A stretch of DNA of 64,000 nucleotides, taken from JACPYF01 sp947085845 (GTDB lineage: Bacteria; Patescibacteriota; Saccharimonadia; Saccharimonadales; Saccharimonadaceae). A program made the position numbers and the translations under genes. Under the pieces are notes generated by a model, which did no database searches, was not told where the DNA came from, and worked only from the letters and a program-made list of their open reading frames with translations. Below are positions 42,657 through 51,173 of this stretch, piece by piece. The number at the start of each line of letters is the position of its first letter. Position 1 is the stretch's first letter. Location of the stretch: assembly GCA_947085845.1 (NCBI GenBank), contig CAMTXO010000002.1:186001-250000 (forward strand), in the 5' to 3' direction.

Positions 42657-43886
42657 TCAATCTAGTAATGCTTCAACACCCGGAAGCTTTTTTCCACTCA
42701 TCAGTTCTAAACTCGCTCCACCGCCAGTTGAAACCAGTGAGAAGCTTTTGCCTTTTTGCTTGTCCCAGTCTAGTACAAAATCTGCCGTATCTCCCCCGCC
42801 AATAATAGAGGTAATATCTGGATTCTTAGCTAAATGCAGCGCCAACCTGGCCGAGCTGTAGGCAAAATTCAGTATCTCGGCATAACCCAATGTTCCATTC
42901 CACACAACCGTACCAGATGTGCCTATACGTTTTTCAATCTCATCAATACTATGCGTGCCGATATCGAGGATAGTCTCATCAGAGTGAACTTTGTGCACAT
43001 CGACTTCTTTTCGTGGCTGTTTTTTGTCTATTTTTTCAGCCACCGCAACGTCAGTTGGAATGTATAGAAAATCGTCGACCTTTTCTAAGCCTACTTTTTT
43101 CGCAACGTCTAGATAAATCTTGTCTATAATCGCCTTTTCATCCGGATCAACAAGGCTTTTCCCTACATTTACGCCTTTGTACAGCAAGAAAGTATTCGCC
43201 ATTGCACCGCCGATCACTATCTGATCTGCTTTGTTGATAAACTTGTCGATTAATTCTATCTTGTCGGCAATTTTTGCACCACCCAGAACTGCCGTAAGTG
43301 GTTGTTTAGGGTGTAGCATCGCTCCTTTGATACTTTTGTATTCACGTTCTACCAATAGACCGCCTACACTTGGCAGGAACTGAGTGATGGCAGACGTACT
43401 AGCATGCGCACGATGCACAACGCCAAAACCATCCTGTACAAAATACGAGGCATGAGAATCTTTGGCTAGTCGCTTGGCGAAGCCTTCGTCATTCGCCTCC
43501 TCCTGCTCATGAAAGCGCAGATTCTCAAGCAAAATAACGTTACCAGGTGACATTTTTTTGGTGGCAATTTTTACTTTGTCCCCAATACATGCCGGTACGA
43601 ACTGGACTTTTTTGTCCAAAAGTTTTTGTAATCTACCGGCTACCAATTTTAGACTGAGACTTGCGTCTACACCCTTTGGTCGTCCGAGGTGTGAGATAAT
43701 AACAACCCTACATCCTCTTTCCTCGGTCAAATATTTTAGGGTTGGTAATGACGAAACAATTCGATAGTCGTCAGCTATATTGCCGCTAGAGTCCAATGGT
43801 ACGTTATAGTCTGCGCGTAAAAGAACAGTCTTGCCATCAAGTGGCACATCACGTACGGTTTTTTTGTTGAAATAGTGCCCACTCAT
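42657..43886 (-). CDS. pgk: Phosphoglycerate kinase
   Basis: Makes ATP from 1,3-bisphosphoglycerate, 409 residues. N-terminal substrate domain with RADYNVPLD (residues 24-32), SHLGRPKG, and LLENLRFHEQEE near 118; nucleotide domain with AVLGGAKIADKIELI near 205 and IIGGGDTADFVLDW near 365. An extended -10 box (TGA-TATAAT) lies exactly 8 bases before the ATG, making a leaderless start likely. pyk ends 20 bases upstream. Confidence 0.98.
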   Translation of the reverse strand: MSGHYFNKKTVRDVPLDGKTVLLRADYNVPLDSSGNIADDYRIVSSLPTLKYLTEERGCRVVIISHLGRPKGVDASLSLKLVAGRLQKLLDKKVQFVPACIGDKVKIATKKMSPGNVILLENLRFHEQEEANDEGFAKRLAKDSHASYFVQDGFGVVHRAHASTSAITQFLPSVGGLLVEREYKSIKGAMLHPKQPLTAVLGGAKIADKIELIDKFINKADQIVIGGAMANTFLLYKGVNVGKSLVDPDEKAIIDKIYLDVAKKVGLEKVDDFLYIPTDVAVAEKIDKKQPRKEVDVHKVHSDETILDIGTHSIDEIEKRIGTSGTVVWNGTLGYAEILNFAYSSARLALHLAKNPDITSIIGGGDTADFVLDWDKQKGKSFSLVSTGGGASLELMSGKKLPGVEALLD

Positions 43887-43894
43887 TTGTATAG

Positions 43895-43903
43895 ATTATA
43901 TCA
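43895..43903 (-). promoter_or_regulatory. Extended -10 promoter of pgk
   Basis: TGA plus TATAAT on the minus strand, 8 bases before the start, in the 20-base gap after pyk. Confidence 0.6.
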
Positions 43904-43906
43904 GGA

Positions 43907-45313
43907 CTAGCTCAAAGTTCGGATGCGAATTGTATCCGTACTGCCAGAAACTCCAGCCTGCTGTCCGCTCACTACAACAATTTGATGCTCTCCCTCACCA
44001 AAATAATCACTTTCATTGAGTCTTTTTGCTAAGTGCACTCCGGCCTGTGCGTCTTCCTCTTCTATCAAAAAACTTTTGTTTGCATACAGCAGTGCAAGCT
44101 GCTGAGCAACCCGCGGTGAATTGGTGACACTTATAATAGGCAAACTAGGGCGGTGAGCGGCGATACTAGCCGCAGTTGCGCCAGATTTTGTTTGAGCAAT
44201 AATAGCAACGACATCGAGCTGTTGGGCCAGAGTAACCGCAGCAGCAGATATCGCGTCTTGCTTGCCACGAGCATCGTCTCGATAAAATACCGGAGTTACT
44301 GGCATTTGTTCCTGAGTGTATTTGATGACTTTCTTCATAGCCTGGACAGCCTCCATCGGGTATTCGCCGTTGGCAGTTTCATCGCTAAGCATCACTGCAT
44401 CTGCACCTAAAATAGCGGCGAGCGCCACATCACTGACTTCGGCACGAGTTGGTTCTGGATTATCAACCATGCTAGCCATCATTTGCGTAGCAACTATCGA
44501 TAGCTTACCGTATGTACGAGCAAGTCCTATGATTTTCCGTTGCACAATCGGTACAACCTCAGCACCGGCTTCAACAGCCAAGTCTCCTCGTGCTGCCATA
44601 ACCCCATCACAGGTTTTTATTATTTCTTCGAGTTGAGCATCTTCAATTGCAGCTTTGGTCTCGATTTTAGCGATTATTTTTGCATTTGATCCTTTTCTGT
44701 GTAGAATCTCCCGCAAACCAATAATATCGTGTGCGCTTTGAACAAAACTAAGAGCGACATAGTCAATATCCTGGTTCACTCCGTATTCAATATCGGTTAA
44801 ATCTTTTTCGGTTAGAATATCACCTGCAAAATCGGTGTCTGGTAAATTCAAGCCTTTGCGGCTCATTAATGTACCGCCACTTTCCACACGAACTTTAACT
44901 GTCTGGTCAAAAATCTCAATCACTCTCGTACGGATCTTGCCGTCAAAAATATATATCGCTTGGTCAGGATGGACTTTATGAACCAGATTATACTGAATAG
45001 GAATAACATTATCGTGATGCTGTGCCTGATATTCGAGCAATAGTTCGTCGCCCGGCTTGACTTCAACATTATGGTTTAAATTACCAAGACGTATTTTTGG
45101 ACCCTGAAGATCCTGCAAAATTGCCACAGGCTTACCAAGCTTTTTACTTGCTTCGCGTATCCAACTTATCTGCGTGTTACGCTCTTCGTTATTACCGTGA
45201 CTAAAATTGAGCCGCATACCGTTTGCGCCATTGGCTATGAGGGCTTCAATCTGTTCGTAGCTATTTGTTGCTGGCCCCACCGTTACTAGTATTTTTGTTC
45301 GCTTAAATATCAT
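43907..45313 (-). CDS. pyk: Pyruvate kinase
   Basis: Final ATP-yielding step of glycolysis, 468 residues. N-terminal RTKILVTVGPATNS (residues 4-17), substrate motifs GMRLNFSHGN and LQDLQGPKIRLG, active-site IIAKIETKAAIED near 218, GVMAARGDLAVEAG near 243 and MLSDETANGEYP near 308. The C-terminal effector domain is present. TATACT (45322-45327) is 8 bases before the ATG and lies inside the flank of the terminator of the upstream gene. Confidence 0.98.
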   Translation of the reverse strand: MIFKRTKILVTVGPATNSYEQIEALIANGANGMRLNFSHGNNEERNTQISWIREASKKLGKPVAILQDLQGPKIRLGNLNHNVEVKPGDELLLEYQAQHHDNVIPIQYNLVHKVHPDQAIYIFDGKIRTRVIEIFDQTVKVRVESGGTLMSRKGLNLPDTDFAGDILTEKDLTDIEYGVNQDIDYVALSFVQSAHDIIGLREILHRKGSNAKIIAKIETKAAIEDAQLEEIIKTCDGVMAARGDLAVEAGAEVVPIVQRKIIGLARTYGKLSIVATQMMASMVDNPEPTRAEVSDVALAAILGADAVMLSDETANGEYPMEAVQAMKKVIKYTQEQMPVTPVFYRDDARGKQDAISAAAVTLAQQLDVVAIIAQTKSGATAASIAAHRPSLPIISVTNSPRVAQQLALLYANKSFLIEEEDAQAGVHLAKRLNESDYFGEGEHQIVVVSGQQAGVSGSTDTIRIRTLS

Positions 45314-45331
45314 TACTTTCTAGTATAAACC

Positions 45332-45360
45332 AAAAACCCCGTCACGTGGACGGGGTTTTA
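45332..45360 (-). terminator. Terminator behind the 45404-46099 gene
   Basis: Perfect 11-bp stem (45333-45343 with 45349-45359) around ACGTG, followed on the minus strand by a T run. It separates the secreted-protein gene from pyk. Confidence 0.85.
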
Positions 45361-45403
45361 TGGAAACCTGATGGCTTATATATGGTGGAGCGGTCAGGCT
45401 TTA

Positions 45404-46099
45404 TTACTGGTTTGCACGTCGGCTAGCAACATAACGTTGCACACCGTAACCAAGAGCAGTTGTACCAAACAGACCGCTGATGATTTCAGCAGGACCTGTT
45501 GAAGCAATAGCTTCTGGAGTTACACCAGCTGGTGTTTCCGGAGTTTTTGGAGTCTCTGGAGTACAGTTAACTGTACAAACTGGCTTCTCAGCACAATTTA
45601 CTTTAGCTTTGAAGTTAACAAACTTAGTTGTAGAACCTTCAATAGTACCTAGGTCTACACCACCAGCAGTTACACCGTCACTCAATGTACGGATAACGTT
45701 ACCACTGTCGTCATATAGAACTGTTGAACCAGCTTCGTAGCTGATTGTTTGGTTTGCACCAAGTGTTACGCTTGCAGTGTCTGTAGTACCAGTTGAACCA
45801 CCAAGGGCGGTAGTTGCAGTAGCAGTACTTGTACCACCAGCACTTGGTAGGGTTGCGCTAAGTTTTACGTTTTCTAAAGCACCAAACTGAGTGTTACTAA
45901 GTTGCATGCTGAACTTAACTTCTTCGTTACAAGTAGCACTAACGCTATTTGCGTATGCACCACCCTTTGTTACGTTTTTTACGACGTAGTTATCACCACC
46001 GGCTAGTTGTCCGGCTGAAGCTGCAGAAACAGAGCTTCCGCTAAAAGCTAGTACTGACACAAAAAGTGCAAGTACAGCTATTTTTAAAGATTTGATCAT
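45404..46099 (-). CDS. Secreted surface protein with sorting-like C-terminus
   Basis: 231 residues. Signal peptide 1-28 (LKIAVLALFVSVLAFSGSSVSAA), then a beta-rich, threonine- and alanine-rich domain (about 30-170) with two cysteines typical of DUF11-like surface folds. A proline/threonine linker (ETPKTPETPAGVTPE) leads to a C-terminal STGP-hydrophobic helix-RRANQ arrangement. This resembles LPxTG-type sorting signals of CPR bacteria but lacks the Leu-Pro. A clear GGAG site lies 8 bases before the ATG. A terminator follows. Surface display is likely; the ligand is unknown. Confidence 0.75.
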   Translation of the reverse strand: MIKSLKIAVLALFVSVLAFSGSSVSAASAGQLAGGDNYVVKNVTKGGAYANSVSATCNEEVKFSMQLSNTQFGALENVKLSATLPSAGGTSTATATTALGGSTGTTDTASVTLGANQTISYEAGSTVLYDDSGNVIRTLSDGVTAGGVDLGTIEGSTTKFVNFKAKVNCAEKPVCTVNCTPETPKTPETPAGVTPEAIASTGPAEIISGLFGTTALGYGVQRYVASRRANQ

Positions 46100-46162
46100 A
46101 ATTTGATCTCCTTTGCTAAAAATTAATTTAATTATTACAAACTAGGTAGACATAGTGTCTTT

Positions 46163-46203
46163 AAAAAAAGTATTGGGTGTCCGGTCATAAAGACCGGACA
46201 CCC
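46163..46203 (-). terminator. Terminator behind the high-G+C secreted protein gene
   Basis: Perfect 12-bp G+C-rich stem (46175-46186 with 46192-46203) around a 5-base loop, followed on the minus strand by seven T. Confidence 0.93.
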
Positions 46204-46216
46204 ATACCAACTACAT

Positions 46217-47344
46217 TTACTCCGGACGGACTGGGTAGGTAATACCCAACTTATCTTCCTTGTAGGCAGATGAGTTGCCCAGAACGGCCGTTGCCGTAAC
46301 CTTCATTTCTGTCGGCTTGGCGGGGTCGTTCGGTGCCCAGATCACGAAGCAAAACTTCGTGACGCCCTTCGGTACAGGAAGCGTCATGCTTCCCTCACGA
46401 GGACTTCCGTTGCAATCCGTGATAGACCCAATCCCTGGGTCAACGGTCAACGTTCCTCCAGCTGCACTGGCAGATACCTCTACGTAGTACGGACCTGAAG
46501 ACTTCCCTGTGGGGATGTCGTTGAGGTCCGTCATTGAGAGGATCAGTACAGATGTTGTGCAGTTTTCAGTGCACGGAGGAGGCGGGCATGTACCCGTCTG
46601 TTCGCATGTCGGCGGCGGTGTGATCGGAGCACAGTGAAGGGCGACAACAGCTCTGGCGTAAGCCTCGGCTTTTGCGTTGCCACTCGCCAGGATCTGCGCG
46701 TTTCCGCGAGCCTGAACCTTCGTGTAACCACGAGCTGATGCAGACGCAGAGGCTGAAGCCTCGGCATATCCGCATACACCGTACACTCCGACTTTCTCGG
46801 ATACCGTTACCGATACCTTGAAAGAGCCGAAAGTGCGTACAAGGCGAATTTCACCCTGTACAACCTTTGGAGGCATCTTCTTGCGAACCTGGTTACCACA
46901 CTCAGCGCGGTATTGGTTACCGTGCTTGTCGGTACAAATCGTACCGGCGCGAGTGTCCCAGAACCAACGCAGCGAGCCATCGGCCTGCTTTGCTGAGTTC
47001 CAGTATCCAGTACCTGCCGGCACGTAGACGCACTTCATCTTCGACTTCTGCTTCTTCGTCAGGCCTTTGGCCTTGACGAATGACAGAATGGTGACGTTGG
47101 CCTGAGCCAACGACTCGGCACCTGCTACTGACACGTTCGGGAGCGCAAGGCTCAGGAACGGGTTGGTAAACGAGGTATCGACATGTGACTTGTGGCCAAC
47201 CTGACCTTCACACTGGTTGGAAGAGGGCTTGTGGGTGTAACTACACCCGTTCGGACCCTTCTTCGCAGCAGCTGATGCTGTGCTTGTAGTGAGCGCGAGC
47301 ACAGCCACGAGGGCCATGATTGCGATTGTTACCTTTCTGGCCAT
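46217..47344 (-). CDS. Secreted cysteine-containing protein of foreign composition
   Basis: 375 residues. Signal peptide with a cleavage site after about residue 25 (TSTASA), a cysteine-bearing domain (30-185), an Ala/Ser/Arg-rich repeat region (about 188-230, EASASASASARGY), a Pro/Cys linker, and an immunoglobulin-like C-terminal domain (about 265-375). There is no anchor, so it is probably released or bound non-covalently. A hand count of 46621-46680 gives 35 of 60 G+C against 26 of 60 at 43741-43800, which points to recent transfer from a richer genome. GGAG precedes the ATG. Own promoter, long leader and terminator make it a separate unit. Function unknown. Confidence 0.75.
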   Translation of the reverse strand: MARKVTIAIMALVAVLALTTSTASAAAKKGPNGCSYTHKPSSNQCEGQVGHKSHVDTSFTNPFLSLALPNVSVAGAESLAQANVTILSFVKAKGLTKKQKSKMKCVYVPAGTGYWNSAKQADGSLRWFWDTRAGTICTDKHGNQYRAECGNQVRKKMPPKVVQGEIRLVRTFGSFKVSVTVSEKVGVYGVCGYAEASASASASARGYTKVQARGNAQILASGNAKAEAYARAVVALHCAPITPPPTCEQTGTCPPPPCTENCTTSVLILSMTDLNDIPTGKSSGPYYVEVSASAAGGTLTVDPGIGSITDCNGSPREGSMTLPVPKGVTKFCFVIWAPNDPAKPTEMKVTATAVLGNSSAYKEDKLGITYPVRPE

Positions 47345-47669
47345 GATGTTCTCCTTTGAAGAGAGACTCGTGGGGCACCTGTGCGCCCTACTATTGACTT
47401 TCGTAAAACGTAAAGCAGTGGACGCGCAAGGCCTTTGCGCATCCGAATATCAAACATCTAAGACGATATTCAATAATCGGATACGCAAAACCAAAAAAAT
47501 TATATGTAGTTGGTATATCTGGGTTAAAAACCCATGACTACCTAGTTTGCGTGTTTTGGTTAAAACTCACAAACTGTGAACTATCTAATAAAAGATAGTT
47601 CTAAATAAAGCCTGATTGTTAAATTACCTCGCAAAAATCTCGGTCTCCACCTCGGAATGCGATTTCATA
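47345..47669 (-). other. Long structured leader of the secreted-protein gene
   Basis: About 325 bases without a credible ORF. Inverted repeats suggest hairpins: 47581-47600 region (8-bp stem around AATAAA), 47521-47533 (GGGTT/AACCC), an interrupted stem between about 47447 and 47487, and a stem around 47425-47441 (GCGCAA/TTGCGC). The part below about 47450 shares the high G+C of the gene; the rest is A+T-rich like the host. No known riboswitch was recognised. Confidence 0.5.
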
Positions 47670-47675
47670 TACCAG

Positions 47676-47702
47676 ATTATCACATAATATCATTTTTGTC
47701 AA
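47676..47702 (-). promoter_or_regulatory. Promoter of the high-G+C secreted protein gene
   Basis: TTGACA (47697-47702), a 15-base spacer ending in TGT, and GATAAT (47676-47681). The spacer is short, but the consensus -35 and extended -10 support it. It lies in the gap after lepA. Confidence 0.5.
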
Positions 47703-47753
47703 TACTTTTTACAATGTTTATAGCATTAACACAAGCTTTTTCATCTGATGAGG

Positions 47754-49529
47754 TTAGTCTCGTTTAAGCATAACTGTGAAGGCTTCTGATGGGATATCCA
47801 CTTTGCCGAAGCGTTTCATACGTTTTTTACCCTTTGCTTGCTTTGCAAGTACCTTCTTTTTACGAGAGACATCTCCGCCATACAGCCCTGTTGTAACATC
47901 TTTTCGATAGGCCGAAAGATCTTCGCGAGCGATAAAACGAGCGCCAATTGCGGCTTGCAGTGCTACTTTGAAATTTTGACGAGGTATAACATCTTTTAAC
48001 TTGGCTGTTACTTCTCTACCCAGTGACTGCGCCTCTGATCGGTGGGTCATTATAGACAATGCGTCGACTATTTCCCCTGCTACATAGAAATCAACTCGCA
48101 CGAGGTCTTCTGTTCTGTATTCGTCTAATTCATAGTTGAACGAGCCGTAACCGCTGGTAACTGATTTTAACTGATCATAAAAGTCGGTTAACAGATTAGC
48201 CAGAGGCGCCTCAAAACTGATTAATGCACGTTCGTCTATATAACTGAGATTTGATTGCAGCCCACGTTTGCTGACTATTAGCTGAATAACACCACCAACA
48301 TATGACTGAGGTACAACAATTTCGCCTTTGATCCATGGTTCGCGGATTTCAACTATTTTACTGACATCTGGTAAATCAGAGGCGGATTTTATATCTACCC
48401 CTGTTCCGTCTGCTAATGACACCTGATAATCAGTACTAGGGTTAGTAATGACTAAATCGAGATTATATTCTCTCTCTAGTCGCTCTCGCACGATATCCAT
48501 GTGTAAAAGCCCCAAAAAGCCGATTCGTACGCCAAAACCCAGAACAGGGGAGTTCTCGGGCTCAAACTGCAAAGCAGAGTCGCTTAGAGAGAGTTTTTCG
48601 ACAGCATCTTTGAGTTCTTGATAGTCCTGATTACTCACAGGGAAAAAACCAGCATATACAAATGGTTTGATATCTTGGTAGCCTGGAAGCATCTCTGTCG
48701 CATGAGCTCGTTTAACTGTCACTGTATCTCCTACGCGAGCATCTCTGGTGGTCTTGAGGTTTGTCACAATATAGCCAATTTGGCCATTTTCGATCGCTCC
48801 ATCAGCTTTCATACTAGGCGAAAGGTGTCCCACCTCTAAAGCAAGACCATGCGCCTCTGTTGCAAGCATCTGTATATCGTCACCTTTTTTGATAGAGCCG
48901 TCAAAAACACGGGTATAGAGGATAACACCTCTGTAATCATCATAATAGCTGTCAAATATGAGTGCCCGTGTAGCCTCATTTGAACTGCTTTTTGGTGGCT
49001 GTATCTTCTCTATAACAGCTTCTAGTACCTCTGTTACGCCTTCGCCTGTTTTTGCGCTGATTTTGATGATGTCTGACTCGCTGCACCCCAGTAAATTGAT
49101 GACTTCTTTGGAAACTTTGGCCACATCGCTGGCTGGGAGATCTATTTTGTTCAGAACTGGGATAATTGTCAGATCAGCAGCGAGCGCTAGATAGACATTG
49201 GCCAGAGTCTGCGCCTGGATGCCCTGAGAGGCGTCAACTACCAAAACCGCTCCTTCGCACGCCTCAAGACTACGAGACACCTCGTAGCTGAAATCAACAT
49301 GCCCTGGAGTGTCTATTAGATTCAAATCACACCCTTGGTAACGCATTTTTACAGGGGCGAGCTTGATGGTTATACCCTTTTCGCGCTCCAAATCCATACT
49401 ATCAAGCAGCTGACTCTTCATATCGCGCTTTTGCACGGTGTCGGTCATTTCCATCATACGGTCAGCAAGGGTAGATTTGCCGTGGTCAATATGGGCAATA
49501 ATACAAAAATTACGAATATTAGAACTCAT
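47754..49529 (-). CDS. lepA: Elongation factor 4 (LepA)
   Basis: Translational GTPase back-translocating ribosomes, about 591 residues. G1 AHIDHGKSTLADRM near residue 13, G3 DTPGHVDFSYE near 76, G4 NKIDL near 130, then EF-G-like domains II, III and V and the LepA-specific C-terminal domain (QAAIGARFIAREDLSA, KKKVLAKQAKGKKRMK). The ATG at 49527-49529 lies immediately after the murJ stop, so the two are coupled; a GTG one codon upstream is possible. Confidence 0.98.
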   Translation of the reverse strand: MSSNIRNFCIIAHIDHGKSTLADRMMEMTDTVQKRDMKSQLLDSMDLEREKGITIKLAPVKMRYQGCDLNLIDTPGHVDFSYEVSRSLEACEGAVLVVDASQGIQAQTLANVYLALAADLTIIPVLNKIDLPASDVAKVSKEVINLLGCSESDIIKISAKTGEGVTEVLEAVIEKIQPPKSSSNEATRALIFDSYYDDYRGVILYTRVFDGSIKKGDDIQMLATEAHGLALEVGHLSPSMKADGAIENGQIGYIVTNLKTTRDARVGDTVTVKRAHATEMLPGYQDIKPFVYAGFFPVSNQDYQELKDAVEKLSLSDSALQFEPENSPVLGFGVRIGFLGLLHMDIVRERLEREYNLDLVITNPSTDYQVSLADGTGVDIKSASDLPDVSKIVEIREPWIKGEIVVPQSYVGGVIQLIVSKRGLQSNLSYIDERALISFEAPLANLLTDFYDQLKSVTSGYGSFNYELDEYRTEDLVRVDFYVAGEIVDALSIMTHRSEAQSLGREVTAKLKDVIPRQNFKVALQAAIGARFIAREDLSAYRKDVTTGLYGGDVSRKKKVLAKQAKGKKRMKRFGKVDIPSEAFTVMLKRD

Positions 49530-49531
49530 CA

Positions 49532-51160
49532 CTACCTGCTCTTTAGTTGTCCAAAGACAATTGCATTAACCCTGTGAAGCACCGGGTCCACCTCTTTGAT
49601 ACTCATCAGCTTACTACAAAGAATATACACCGATCCTGACAGTAGACAGATAATGATAAATTTAGGGAAAAGGGATATAAAGCTCTGATCAGTTGCCTGC
49701 AAACTAAAGGTGTTGACGGCGAAATAAGCAGCAACAGATGTAAAACCAGTCGCTGAAAGCATACGAGTCACTGCACCGAAGAACGAGCGATCAAGTAGCT
49801 TTGGTATACGCCTCTGCATCACTATAAACAGTATGATTACCTCGATCATTGCCACAAGAGACTGTGCCCAGGCGAGGCCATATACTCCTAGATCGAAGTG
49901 CATTGTGAAGAGTACGGCCAAGAATATATTGAGACTAATCGTAAATATCGAGATATACAGGGGTGTTTTGGTGTCTTGCTGAGCATAAAAACTGCGTGCA
50001 GCAATGTGATATACCGAACGAAATAGTATAGCAATTGTTAAAATTCCTAAAATATTGGCAATAACAGCTTCTCCTCCGTTTTTGATAAAGTGCACTAAAT
50101 AACCCCTGGTAAAGAATGCTACAGCAGCCGTAGGGAGCGCTAGCCAAATAATCACCCTAATAACTGCTTGTAGTTCCTTGCGAAACAGATCCGGTCTTCC
50201 TTGTGAAAGACGTTCCGTCATTTTAGGGAATGCGGCCGTCGAGATTGCTACGCCGATCAAAGTAATCGGTAACATATGTAAGGTTGTCGCCTGTTGATAT
50301 GCACGCACTGTACCGGCCGTCATACGAGATGCTAGGTTAGTCTCTACCAAACTATTAAAATAGTCGATACCCTGGTCAAAACTCCGAGGTGGAAGTAGCT
50401 TGAGCACTGTTTTAAACCCATGGTTTTTCCAGTGAATTTTTAATCTGTAATCAAAACCAAGCCCTATCAGACCAAACGCACTAATAATTAGTTGTAAAAT
50501 TGAACCCAGAACAACACCAAGCGCAACTCCCATAATGCCACCTTCGAATACCTGCACACCGAAAATAGTAATACCGTTTGCAAATACAGTGATTCCGATA
50601 ATAATTCCTATGTTGTACAGAACTGGGGCCAGGGCATAGAACACAAACCTGCCTACCGCCTGCTGCATGCTGGCGATGACTGCTGAAATAGCAAACAGGA
50701 ATGGATTGATGGCAATAACTCGCATCATACTGACAGCTAGTCCATGTCCGGATTCATCGAGGCCCGGACCAACCACATAGCTTACTAACTGATCAGCAAA
50801 GACAATAATGAGTACGCTGGCGATTAGTGTTATCAGCGCCATAAAGTTGATCATGCTGGTCGAAAGTTCCCAGGCAGATTTTTTGTTGCCGCTTGCTAGC
50901 CGTTCATTGAAAACAGGTATGAAGGTAACACTCAGCGCCCCTGACACAAGCAAAAAGAACATGAAGTCAGGGATAGTGAAAGCAACGGTATATGCATCGA
51001 TACCAACAGGGTACGTATCATAATAGTTGGCATTTAACAGACGGTCTCGGAATAGGCCGAGCAGGCTAGAAACAAGCGTCGCGCTAGCAAGTAAAGCCGC
51101 AGCCAACTGAATAGATAGCTTTTGGTTAGCTCTGGCTAAAGCAACGCTGAATCGTCCCAT
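49532..51160 (-). CDS. murJ: Lipid II flippase MurJ
   Basis: MOP-superfamily membrane protein moving the peptidoglycan precursor outward. 542 residues from the ATG at 51158-51160. About 14 hydrophobic helices; family motifs include the N-terminal LLGLFRDRLLNANY (residues about 34-47), FTIPDFMFFLLVSGALSVTFIPVF, and the central arginine-containing segment LASRMTAGTVRAYQQA near 275. It lies between ftsH and lepA, with short overlaps on both sides. Confidence 0.95.
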   Translation of the reverse strand: MGRFSVALARANQKLSIQLAAALLASATLVSSLLGLFRDRLLNANYYDTYPVGIDAYTVAFTIPDFMFFLLVSGALSVTFIPVFNERLASGNKKSAWELSTSMINFMALITLIASVLIIVFADQLVSYVVGPGLDESGHGLAVSMMRVIAINPFLFAISAVIASMQQAVGRFVFYALAPVLYNIGIIIGITVFANGITIFGVQVFEGGIMGVALGVVLGSILQLIISAFGLIGLGFDYRLKIHWKNHGFKTVLKLLPPRSFDQGIDYFNSLVETNLASRMTAGTVRAYQQATTLHMLPITLIGVAISTAAFPKMTERLSQGRPDLFRKELQAVIRVIIWLALPTAAVAFFTRGYLVHFIKNGGEAVIANILGILTIAILFRSVYHIAARSFYAQQDTKTPLYISIFTISLNIFLAVLFTMHFDLGVYGLAWAQSLVAMIEVIILFIVMQRRIPKLLDRSFFGAVTRMLSATGFTSVAAYFAVNTFSLQATDQSFISLFPKFIIICLLSGSVYILCSKLMSIKEVDPVLHRVNAIVFGQLKSR

Positions 51161-51173
51161 GTAATATTCTCTC

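Noticed and set aside
46543..47076. Additional overlapping frames opposite or within the high-G+C gene
   Set aside because: Long open frames in several phases are expected in G+C-rich DNA; they lack ribosome-binding sites and protein-like composition.
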